Assembly (NCBI RefSeq): GCF_011388215.1
Contig: NZ_CP049989.1
Coordinates: 2,976,001 to 3,040,000 of the forward strand
Source of the DNA: Hydrogenophaga crocea
GTDB taxonomy: Bacteria > Pseudomonadota > Gammaproteobacteria > Burkholderiales > Burkholderiaceae_C
Length of the DNA stretch: 64,000 nucleotides
Reading direction: 5' to 3'
Positions 42,581 through 49,643 of this stretch are shown in pieces (the first letter of the stretch is position 1; each line of letters opens with the position of its first letter). The translations under genes and the position numbers were made by a program. The notes under the pieces were generated by a model that did not search any database, was not told the origin of the DNA, and saw nothing but the letters and a program-made list of their open reading frames with translations.

Positions 42581-44012
42581 GGGAAATCTTTGTAATGCTC
42601 TGCGGGTGGCTGCCGAGGATTCGGCGTGACAGCAGTTCTTGGAGAGGTAATGCGCGCGACAGATGTCGCACGAAGCGGAACAAAATCACCCTTGTAGGCT
42701 TGCTTGCCATTTTCTGGATCTCAGGGAGGGAATAGACCGTACGCCGCTTTACGCGGGCGACGATCGCCTCGGCATCTGCCAGCGTCTCGTAGGTTTCGAC
42801 GACTCCGATGCTGGTCAAGGCATGCTCATCCACAGATCGGTAGAAAAGCAAGACGTCGCCGGGGTTCATTGCCTTTGTCGGTGCTCTGCACAAGTAGGCC
42901 ATTTTGATGGCGTTCCCGGCATAGTTGTCTTGCTGGAAAAGTTGTTGCTGCCGGGTCGATGATCCGTCGAAATCCGGGAACAGGATGTCGTGGTACTCGG
43001 GCCGGATAGGGACGACATATGTTGAAACGCACGGATCGCGGCTGAAGTGCGGGAAATACGAACGGAGGTATTCGAAGGGTGAAACCGTGATCACAGGTGG
43101 GTCCACCGGATGGCGCTTTAGGTAAACCGCGTCGCGGCGTACGCCTGCGGGATGGTCGCCGACATGCTCGAAACCGAAGTCGGCGAGCATCTCAAAGAGG
43201 AAGTAGTGACGCTCCTCGTCACCGTGGATGAAGATGTTCTGCAGGCGATTCGCGCTCGCGTACTTGAAGGCGGCTTTCAGGAAGAGTTCACCGACCTTGC
43301 GGCCTTGACAGGCCGGGTCCACCTTGAAAGTCGAGAGCTTGAGCGCCGCTCCCTCAAGCGAGACGCCCTCCGCAATCCGTTCGTGATCCTGGCGCTGAAA
43401 GATGCAGATCCCTCCCAGCCGGTCACGTGCTTCCCAGTGCACCCATGCGCGACAGCCCTCCTCCGACTTACGCCGGAACCATCCATCGAACTCGTAGCTG
43501 TCACGAAGACTGTCGAAGAACGAGGACGCCAGCAGAGGTGTCAGCTGGTAGAGCGGGACCTCCTCGATGTTCGGTAGCCTGACACCGACCGTCTCGTGCA
43601 GCCGCAGCAGCAGGTCCTCGGCCGTCTGGATGGTGAAGACGCGGTCGAGAAGCCCTCTGGTCTTCGCCTTGTCGTGGATCTGTCGGTCCTCGGTGACGAG
43701 GGCGGACGCTGCGTGCACCGAAAGCGCGTAGAGGATTTCGTTGTCGGCGGCGTCGTTGCGCTTGGTGTCCGGCGTGTTCCATGGACACACCGGTCGGTGT
43801 TCCAGCTTCGTGTACTGCCGAAGCCGCTGCAGAGTTTGCGCGCGGCGGGCCTCGTCCTTGTCTTCCTCGATGTCGTCGATGGACGCCGGGTGGTAGACCA
43901 ACACATGTTTGTTCGCCGTGGCCAACCTGACGAAGTTGGCCAGACTGTCTCGCAGCGGGATGGACGAGTCCTCAAGGGGGATCAAGACATTGGTATCAAG
44001 CAGAAAATGCAT
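42549..44012 (-). CDS. PIN-GNAT fusion protein with C-terminal ASCH/EVE-like region
   Basis: A 487-residue multidomain protein. Residues 1-140 form a PIN nuclease domain with acidic residues D6 in LLDTNVLIP, a central D-D-I-E-E, D in NDAADNEIL and D in VTEDRQIHD. Residues about 170-300 form a GNAT acetyltransferase with LSTFKVDPACQGRKVGELF. The remainder (DNYAGNAIKMAYLC, NPGDVLLFYRS, LTSIGVVETYE) resembles a PUA-like EVE/ASCH fold. It heads the operon with ASCH and P-loop genes. Likely RNA- or tRNA-targeting toxin or defence function, inferred from the domains. Confidence 0.83.
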   Translation of the reverse strand: MHFLLDTNVLIPLEDSSIPLRDSLANFVRLATANKHVLVYHPASIDDIEEDKDEARRAQTLQRLRQYTKLEHRPVCPWNTPDTKRNDAADNEILYALSVHAASALVTEDRQIHDKAKTRGLLDRVFTIQTAEDLLLRLHETVGVRLPNIEEVPLYQLTPLLASSFFDSLRDSYEFDGWFRRKSEEGCRAWVHWEARDRLGGICIFQRQDHERIAEGVSLEGAALKLSTFKVDPACQGRKVGELFLKAAFKYASANRLQNIFIHGDEERHYFLFEMLADFGFEHVGDHPAGVRRDAVYLKRHPVDPPVITVSPFEYLRSYFPHFSRDPCVSTYVVPIRPEYHDILFPDFDGSSTRQQQLFQQDNYAGNAIKMAYLCRAPTKAMNPGDVLLFYRSVDEHALTSIGVVETYETLADAEAIVARVKRRTVYSLPEIQKMASKPTRVILFRFVRHLSRALPLQELLSRRILGSHPQSITKISHDKFEDILRL

Positions 44013-44555
44013 GCGTCAGACAATCTGCAGTGAGGATCCCGATCACCCGGCAAGCTTCTCGTCTGTCGCGGGCTACATCAATGCGGCCGAACCTGCCCCG
44101 ACGCAGCGAAGCCATTTCTCGATGTCCAAATTCTTCAGACTTTCAACATCGAGCACACCGACGGACAGCAGCGCCGGGTACTTATCACTAGTCAGCCGTA
44201 CCGGAATCTTTGTGAGAGACGGTGCGACTTAAGGAGATCCAAAAACACGGTTTGCACGGTGCTCAGCGCTGTGTGCCTCAGATTAATTCCGGCAGTCTAG
44301 CCGTAGCATCGTCGTACGCAAGCGCGTCGACATCAAAGGCCGATATTCGAATGACTAAAAGTTGCGTAGGTCACACATTCAACGCGCTAACTCCGCCGGC
44401 CGCTCCCATTCTGGAACCGACTCGAAACCCATCCCTGGCGTACAACGATCGTGATTCACGACCTCAATGCAACTGCGATGCAGCCACGTGCAAATCTTGA
44501 CCCCGACGCTTGCCTGGGCCTGAAGCAGGGGATCTGAGCCCCCTGGCTTCTGAAG
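44013..44555. other. Gene-free stretch between two minus-strand genes
   Basis: About 540 bases without a convincing gene. Two plus-strand frames (43909-44232 and 44222-44500) have no family resemblance and poor codon pattern. GC is lower than average. A hairpin at 44522-44550 may terminate the SWIB gene. The promoter of the PIN-GNAT operon should lie at the left end, but I see no strong -35/-10. Confidence 0.4.
44522..44550 (-). terminator. Possible terminator hairpin after the SWIB gene
   Basis: On the minus strand, GAAGCCAGGGGG and CCCCTGCTTC pair with one bulge around a short loop, starting 6 bases after the SWIB stop. There is no T-run, so efficiency is uncertain. Confidence 0.4.
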
Positions 44556-44813
44556 TCAGCTGAGGTGCTTGCCCAGCAGTCCGGTCATCTCGAACATGGT
44601 CACCTCATCCTTGCCAAAGACGGCCTTGAGCTTGGTGTCGGCCAGGATGTTGCGCTTGTTCTTCGGGTTCTGCAGATTGTTGGACTTGATGTAGTCCCAC
44701 ACGAGCTTCACGATCTCGGTGCGAGGCACGGCGTTGGGGCCGATCACCGCGGCGAGTTCAGCGCTGGGCTTGAGAGCGCGGTTGAAAGCAGTTTCCTTCT
44801 TGGCAGTGGTCAT
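44556..44813 (-). CDS. SWIB/MDM2-domain protein
   Basis: An 85-residue protein that is almost entirely a SWIB domain (FNRALKPSAELAAVIGPNAV, PRTEIVKLVWDYIKSNNLQ, ADTKLKAVFGKDEVTMFEM). In eukaryotes the fold occurs in chromatin remodellers; small bacterial stand-alone copies are common in betaproteobacteria and chlamydiae and may act on DNA topology, but their role is poorly defined. It sits near an HU/H1-like protein gene. Confidence 0.9.
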   Translation of the reverse strand: MTTAKKETAFNRALKPSAELAAVIGPNAVPRTEIVKLVWDYIKSNNLQNPKNKRNILADTKLKAVFGKDEVTMFEMTGLLGKHLS

Positions 44814-44887
44814 CTCAGTGTCTTTTGGTGAACGGGATTTTTAGGATTGGACTGCCTGATAGCAGTACACGAATACGGCCCTCGAAG

Positions 44888-45331
44888 TCAGCTGGCCTCG
44901 ATCACCTTCCACGCTTCGCGTTTGCCCAAGTTCATGGCCACAAAGTAGCGCTCAAGCATTGAGGTGCGCGGGGTGACCTGACCGGATTCCCATTTCCATA
45001 AGCTGAGGGAAGAGATGCCGAGCAGTTGCGCCATCTGCGCCTGACTCATCCCAAGCGCCTGGCGCTTCGCCTTCAGCCGATCAGCATTGAAAACCGGCTT
45101 GCGCCCTGGACGTCCCGCAGCCTTTTGCTCAACAGGTGCGGGCGCGGCGCGCTTTACTGCCTTCTGCGCAAGGCGCAGCTGCGCGCCGAGTTCTTTGATC
45201 GTCCGCTTCAACGAGGCAATTTCAGACCGGTGAGCAGTGACGGTCTTGCGAAGCCCGGAAATGTCTTCACGGACCTCCTTGCGAGCGATGCGGGAGATCT
45301 CTTGCTTGAGGGTTTGGGCGAGGTTAGGCAT
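44888..45331 (-). CDS. Coiled-coil XRE-family DNA-binding protein
   Basis: A 147-residue protein. Residues 1-70 are helical and likely coiled-coil (SGLRKTVTAHRSEIASLKRT). A basic Ala/Pro linker (KRAAPAPVEQKAAGRPGRKP) follows. The C-terminus is an XRE helix-turn-helix (RQALGMSQAQMAQLLGISSL, WESGQVTPR). The start at MPNLAQTL is chosen; a longer frame exists. Probably a nucleoid- or gene-regulatory protein; target unknown. Confidence 0.82.
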   Translation of the reverse strand: MPNLAQTLKQEISRIARKEVREDISGLRKTVTAHRSEIASLKRTIKELGAQLRLAQKAVKRAAPAPVEQKAAGRPGRKPVFNADRLKAKRQALGMSQAQMAQLLGISSLSLWKWESGQVTPRTSMLERYFVAMNLGKREAWKVIEAS

Positions 45332-45487
45332 TCGCTGATGGTACTTCCCGCCGATGTATCTGGGCGTGCCGGCAAGTTTGTTCGGTGATTGAGGCACTTT
45401 CGAACTTCACTTGCTTTGGATGTGCCCCTAGGTTTCCTCCGCGAGTTGAGGACTTGCTTCAACCATTTGAACGGAGGACGACGAGCA

Positions 45488-45514
45488 CAGAAGAAAGAGC
45501 TCCCGCGGGAGCCC
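45488..45514 (-). terminator. Rho-independent terminator after the HU/H1-like gene
   Basis: GCTCCCGCGGGAGC (45499-45512) forms a perfect stem, and on the minus strand it is followed by a pyrimidine-rich TCTTTCTTCT tract, 25 bases beyond the gene's stop. This is a reasonable intrinsic terminator. Confidence 0.6.
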
Positions 45515-45537
45515 TTCGCACATGGCCGCCTTTCAGA

Positions 45538-45975
45538 TTACAGCGCGGCGTCCTTCACCTTCTTGAAGAAGCGCGCCTTGACTTTCACCGATGCAGGCTT
45601 GGCCGCGAACATGCGCTCGACCTTGGTGAAAGGATCAATGCCCTTGCGGGCCTTCTTGGCCGGCACCTGCAACGCGGTGATCTTGAGCACGCCAGGCCAA
45701 GTAAAAGCGCCAGCGCCCTTCTTGGACAGAGAGGCGTGGATCGTGGCCTCGAGCGAACCCAGCACGGCCTTGACGGTCTTGGCGTCGGTGCCAGCGGCCT
45801 GCACCAGGTGGTTGACCAGACTGGTCTTGTTGAACGTTTCCTTGATCGGCTTCATCGCGCCAGTGCCCTTCGGCGCAGCCTTCACCGCTGCCTTGGGGGC
45901 GGCCTTCACGGCTTTGGATTTGACCGCGGTCTTCTTGGCGGCGGCCTTCGGCGCCGCCTTCTTTGCAGTTGCCAT
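45538..45975 (-). CDS. HU-family DNA-binding protein with histone H1-like N-terminal tail
   Basis: A 145-residue protein. The first 40 residues are Ala/Lys-rich repeats (KKAAPKAAAKK, KAAPKAAVKAAPK), like histone H1 tails. The rest is an HU/IHF-like fold (KETFNKTSLVNHLVQAAG, GAFTWPGVLKITALQVPA, FTKVERMFAAKPASVKVKAR). Such tailed HU proteins occur in betaproteobacteria, where they compact DNA. Followed by a good terminator and preceded by the MITE. Confidence 0.88.
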   Translation of the reverse strand: MATAKKAAPKAAAKKTAVKSKAVKAAPKAAVKAAPKGTGAMKPIKETFNKTSLVNHLVQAAGTDAKTVKAVLGSLEATIHASLSKKGAGAFTWPGVLKITALQVPAKKARKGIDPFTKVERMFAAKPASVKVKARFFKKVKDAAL

Positions 45976-46086
45976 GTTTCGAGATCTCCAGTTTTCGTTG
46001 ACAAGCGCCGCGCGTGCCGCGCGGCGCTTGGAGTCTACCGGTCAACGCGCCCGCAATGACATACAGATCAACGACGGGCCGCTGCA

Positions 46087-46234
46087 GACTGAGGCTGTGT
46101 GAAAACTCGATGCGGTGAGCATCACTCCACAACTCGACCTCTCAGATGGGTCCAGGATGCGTTTTCTCGCATGGGCCAAGGGGTGAAGGACCCCAAAAAA
46201 CACGGCTCGACGGAGTTTTCACACAGCCTCGACT
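46087..46234. mobile_element. MITE-like element, 140 bp, with 18-bp terminal inverted repeats and 4-bp target duplication
   Basis: GAGGCTGTGTGAAAACTC (46091-46108) is repeated perfectly inverted at 46213-46230. GACT flanks both outer ends (46087-46090 and 46231-46234), consistent with a target duplication. The inside is too short for a transposase and has no gene. The ends resemble those of IS5/IS1182-type insertion sequences, recalled from memory, so a full-length IS elsewhere in the genome probably mobilises it. Confidence 0.85.
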
Positions 46235-46278
46235 GGCGGCGGACAGTTAGTTTGCGCCGCCCGACCGGCTATTGACGG

Positions 46279-47181
46279 TCATCGGGGCCCTTCCTCAAAC
46301 AATCGGCGCAGCTTGTTGCAGGCAGCGCCGATGTCGGGTCTGCCGTCCGCGCCCTTCTTGTAGGTGACAGTCGTCACGCCCGCCATGTCGCTGGGCAACT
46401 TCACCTTGTCTTCGCGCGGCTCCATCAGGATGGCGCGGTGCCGTCCCAACATACCCATCGCCAGTGCCAGCTCAAAGATGACGTTGTCACGTGGCGCCGG
46501 CCACTTGTCGTCCCTGACCTCCACGATGTCGTCACCCTGCGCGATGGCGATGACGAAGTCGCTGTCCGCCAGCTTGCGCTCCAGGTCGTCCAGCGTGTAG
46601 AAGGTGGCGCGGAAGATGTCCGTCCAGATGTCGACAAAAAGCTTGTCGTGGTCGAACTCCTCCTTGACGGCCCTGGCCACTGGCAGCGCCTCGACGGATG
46701 AGACGATGAGGACCCGCACCTTGTCATTGGTGCCAGCGACCAGAGAGTTGCGCTGCTTCAGGCGGCGTGACAGCTCACGAGCGATGGCGCGGTAGACCCC
46801 CGCGTGACGGCTGGCGATTTGCGCGAAGCTCGCCTCAGAGATTTTGGCCACCACGCCGTCCGCCTCGGCCCGAATGGTCGCGGCCCGAACCTGAGATGGC
46901 TCGATGGCCGCCATCTCACCGATGTGGTCGTTTACGACACGCTTATTTAGTACGCGCCCGTTCACGATGACGGAGAATTCACCAGCGACGATAAAGTAGA
47001 TGTCAGTGTCGTCGCCCTCCTGTTCGATGAGGATCTGGCCGGCACTCGTCGGCATGAACTCGGTGACGGCTTCCAGCTCGCCTGCTAGGTCTTCCTTGCC
47101 ACCAACCAGCTTCTGGGCCAGCAGCGCATCCAGCCTGAGGCGCTTACCTTCTTCACCAAGGTACTTGTCAATCAAAGCCAT
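46279..47181 (-). CDS. Cyclic-nucleotide-binding TIR effector (PycTIR-like)
   Basis: A 300-residue protein. Residues about 35-150 form a cNMP-binding domain with the phosphate cassette GEMAAIEPSQVRAATI. Residues about 160-295 form a TIR-like nucleotide-binding domain (VRVLIVSSVEAL, SDFVIAIAQGDD, NVIFELALAMGMLGR), where E is a likely catalytic residue for NAD cleavage. Order and size match PycTIR effectors of Pycsar. GAGGAAC precedes the start. It is the last gene of the cyclase operon, so the cyclase product likely activates it to deplete NAD and arrest infected cells. Confidence 0.87.
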   Translation of the reverse strand: MALIDKYLGEEGKRLRLDALLAQKLVGGKEDLAGELEAVTEFMPTSAGQILIEQEGDDTDIYFIVAGEFSVIVNGRVLNKRVVNDHIGEMAAIEPSQVRAATIRAEADGVVAKISEASFAQIASRHAGVYRAIARELSRRLKQRNSLVAGTNDKVRVLIVSSVEALPVARAVKEEFDHDKLFVDIWTDIFRATFYTLDDLERKLADSDFVIAIAQGDDIVEVRDDKWPAPRDNVIFELALAMGMLGRHRAILMEPREDKVKLPSDMAGVTTVTYKKGADGRPDIGAACNKLRRLFEEGPR

Positions 47182-47201
47182 CTGATCGTTCCTCGAATCT
47201 G

Positions 47202-47357
47202 TCAGCCCGCCCGCAGCGGGCATTCGTCCACCGTTGCGCAACAATGGGCGCGCCTGTAGGCGGCCCATAGCTGCTCTTCCGCCAGCAGCGACGTGGCAAG
47301 CTCGTACGCATCCAGGGCGTCGTCGCCGCAGTTGCGCAGCCGGAATTGGTGCTGCAC
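47202..47357 (-). CDS. Small ORF between JAMM protease and TIR effector
   Basis: A frame with GC-rich third positions and an acidic helical sequence (DDALDAYELATSLLAEEQLW) extends from near 47385 to a stop at 47202. The nearest start in frame is GTG at 47357, giving 51 residues. The JAB gene ends at 47383 in a different frame, so this could be a separate gene, a frameshifted extension of the JAB protein, or the product of a coupled ATGA start with a shift. The overlapping 72-codon frame from ATG 47386 has worse codon pattern. Family not recognised. Confidence 0.55.
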   Translation of the reverse strand: MQHQFRLRNCGDDALDAYELATSLLAEEQLWAAYRRAHCCATVDECPLRAG

Positions 47358-47382
47358 GCTGCCGGCTGCGTTGTTCGTCGGC

Positions 47383-47937
47383 TCATAGCCACTTCGCGCC
47401 CTCTCGTCGCCATGCCATCCACGTTCCCGAGAGCCGCTCGAACGGCGTCTTGGGCGCAAGAACCTCCCCGCCCTCTTCGCGCGCCACGCGCGCCTGCACA
47501 ACATGCGCGCCGCGGCGGAACGCGTGCCCCGTGGCCTCGATCTCGCCACCTCGGCCAAGCTTCACGACAAGCAGGACGAGGAAGTTGGCCGGCTGGCCTC
47601 GCTCTTCGATCAGCCCCTGCATTTGCCGCAAGTCGGTGCCGCTGGGCAGCGCCGGGAAGCTCGGGTGCGAGTGCCATTCGCCGAGGTAGTTGAAGCGCGT
47701 GTAGTCGTTGCCGGTGCGCGCGAGGAAGCGTCGCATGAACCTGCGGTGGGCGCCCGGATCGCGAACAAAGTGGGCCACACCGCCGCCTGAGCGCTGCACC
47801 GAGAGGTCCGCGACCAGAAAGCGGCCGCCGCCGAGATCCTCGCCCGCGAGTACGCCGCCGATCTCGCGGTCACCCGCGCGCCGCAGCTCCCGGCGCAACT
47901 TTACGGCCACGTTAGCCGGCAGCACGACCTCGATCAC
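47383..47937 (-). CDS. JAB/JAMM metalloprotease (Cap3-like deconjugase)
   Basis: A 184-residue protein starting at GTG, coupled to the preceding stop (GTGA). It has a full JAMM zinc site: E25 in EIGGVLAGE, then H89-S-H91 with seven residues to S99 and then D102, in EWHSHPSFPALPSGTD. That is the canonical E, HxH-x7-S-x2-D pattern, so the protease should be active. In CBASS, Cap3 removes or processes the enzyme conjugated by Cap2. It follows an E2-E1 fusion here, as in type II CBASS. Confidence 0.9.
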   Translation of the reverse strand: MIEVVLPANVAVKLRRELRRAGDREIGGVLAGEDLGGGRFLVADLSVQRSGGGVAHFVRDPGAHRRFMRRFLARTGNDYTRFNYLGEWHSHPSFPALPSGTDLRQMQGLIEERGQPANFLVLLVVKLGRGGEIEATGHAFRRGAHVVQARVAREEGGEVLAPKTPFERLSGTWMAWRREGAKWL

Positions 47938-49643
47938 GTGGACTCCTTCGGAAGCAGCGCCGTCAAGGCCTCCACCGCCCGCTCCACCTCGGCCTCGCTC
48001 GGCGGCTCCGCCCTACGGGCCGATGGCGCGCCCAGGTCGACGGGCCAGACATCGAATGCGCCGGTGAAGATCCACTCCTTTCGCAACCCGATCATGTAGG
48101 CAGAGCTCTCGAACGACGACTCGGGCGCGGCCAACAGTGCGTCGATCGCGAGTCTGGCCAGGCTCGCCGCGATCTGCGCCACGTCGGCGTCGTCGGCGAC
48201 CATGGGCTCCCCGTCGGCTCCCTCGGCGCCGTAGTCAACCGTCGCCTTGGGCGGCTTCGGAAAATGAGGATTGGCGCACCAGGCGTGAATGGACGCTCGC
48301 GCGTCGAGCGGAGTGGGGTCAAGGCCTGGGCGCGAGCGCGCCACCATGCCGCCGTAGCCGCCCCCGAACACGCGCCCCCAGATCATCGGCCGCTCGCTCT
48401 CGGCCGCGACGCCGGCAGCGTAGTTGAAGGCGGCGTCGCTGCCGCTGGCGTCCACGATCAAGTCGCACTTGGCGAGCGCCGCGAGCGCGCCGTGCAGCGA
48501 CCCGCTGCTCTCTTGCCCTCCTAAGCTCAGCCTGCGCGAGTCGATCGTCGCCCCCGGCCGCAACAGCTTCAGCCGCTCGGCGAGCGCGTCGACCTTGTGA
48601 GCGCCGACCGCGAGCCAGTCGAGCTCATGGCGGGGGATGTTCTCGGCGCCGAGCACGTCGTCGTCGATCAGCAGGAACTTGGTCACACCGGCGCGCGCGA
48701 GGCTCGCGGCCACCTTGCTGCCCATGGAGCCCGCGCCGAGCACGCCCACGAGCTTCTCGCCGAACGCCTCGCGGCCAGGAGCGGCCCTCTGCCCAGGGTT
48801 GGGCGGCACGATCGCGTATTCAATCACGGCGTCGTCCTTCGGATCGACGTGGAACGCCCGCACGCCCGTGGGGAGCGAAAGCACCAGCGTCTCCGAGGAC
48901 TCGAAGGCGAGATCTGCGCGGAATAGGAGCGAACGCAGCGCCCGCGCGCCGCGCGCCGCGGCGACCGCGACTTGCCCGAGCCGCGCGTCGCCGGAGGGCA
49001 AGGCGATCACGTGGCCAGTCTCGAACTCGTATCGGCCGATCGGCTCCGGGAGGGTGGGGTCGCGCCACTCGGCGCCACCAGGCTGGGTGATTTTCACGAC
49101 GAACAGCACGAAGTTGCGGCCGGTGACCAGCATCCGCGCCGTCATGGCGCGCGGCTCGCTGGCCGCCGCGACCGCGGCCGCCAGCGCCTCGGTCTCGACA
49201 AGCCGCATGGGTTCCGAGCGGAGGCGCTGTCCTAAGCTGACGCGATGCGCGGAGGGCACAACGCGCGAGGCGTCGGGGCCGCCGGTCGCGCCTGCTTCGG
49301 TCGACAGCAACCGGTGGGCGCTGCGCAGCACGTCGGCGCCGGTCACGTGCTCCTGCCAGTTATCCGAGCGGTGCTCGAGGCACAGCTCGCCGCCAGGGCC
49401 GTATTGATGGATGCTCCAGCGCTCGCCGCCCTCGCGCGGCCGCACGGACGGCGGCGCGAACGGGAAGATATCGGGATACGCGAGCGTGACCGGACGCCGG
49501 ACTTCCGCGACCACGATGTCGGCGTCCACGAACAACCCCCGGTCGAGCCGCCACCTGATGTTCTCGATCCACGGCTCGGCGGCGAGCTCGCCAATGGCGT
49601 CCCGCTCGTGGTTGTATCGGCCGACGCGCGTGATGAACCACAT
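47934..49643 (-). CDS. E2-E1 fusion ubiquitin-transfer protein (Cap2-like)
   Basis: A 569-residue fusion. An E2/UBC-like N-terminus has catalytic C88 in HQYGPGGELCLEHRSDNW. A central region of unclear role follows. The C-terminal ThiF/E1 adenylation domain has LVGVLGAGSMGSKVAASLAR near residue 290 and LLIDDDVLGAENIPRHEL, and a candidate E1 cysteine C456 in AWCANPHF. Its ATG overlaps the cyclase stop (TGATG). By analogy with Cap2 it should attach the C-terminus of the cyclase to a target, priming its activity; this is inferred. Confidence 0.88.
   Translation of the reverse strand: MWFITRVGRYNHERDAIGELAAEPWIENIRWRLDRGLFVDADIVVAEVRRPVTLAYPDIFPFAPPSVRPREGGERWSIHQYGPGGELCLEHRSDNWQEHVTGADVLRSAHRLLSTEAGATGGPDASRVVPSAHRVSLGQRLRSEPMRLVETEALAAAVAAASEPRAMTARMLVTGRNFVLFVVKITQPGGAEWRDPTLPEPIGRYEFETGHVIALPSGDARLGQVAVAAARGARALRSLLFRADLAFESSETLVLSLPTGVRAFHVDPKDDAVIEYAIVPPNPGQRAAPGREAFGEKLVGVLGAGSMGSKVAASLARAGVTKFLLIDDDVLGAENIPRHELDWLAVGAHKVDALAERLKLLRPGATIDSRRLSLGGQESSGSLHGALAALAKCDLIVDASGSDAAFNYAAGVAAESERPMIWGRVFGGGYGGMVARSRPGLDPTPLDARASIHAWCANPHFPKPPKATVDYGAEGADGEPMVADDADVAQIAASLARLAIDALLAAPESSFESSAYMIGLRKEWIFTGAFDVWPVDLGAPSARRAEPPSEAEVERAVEALTALLPKEST

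Noticed and set aside
47168..47677. Frame opened by the ATG that overlaps the JAMM stop (MSRRTTQ...)
   Set aside because: The coupling looks attractive, but the codon pattern and composition are poorer than the alternative frame ending at 47202, and it would run into the effector gene start.
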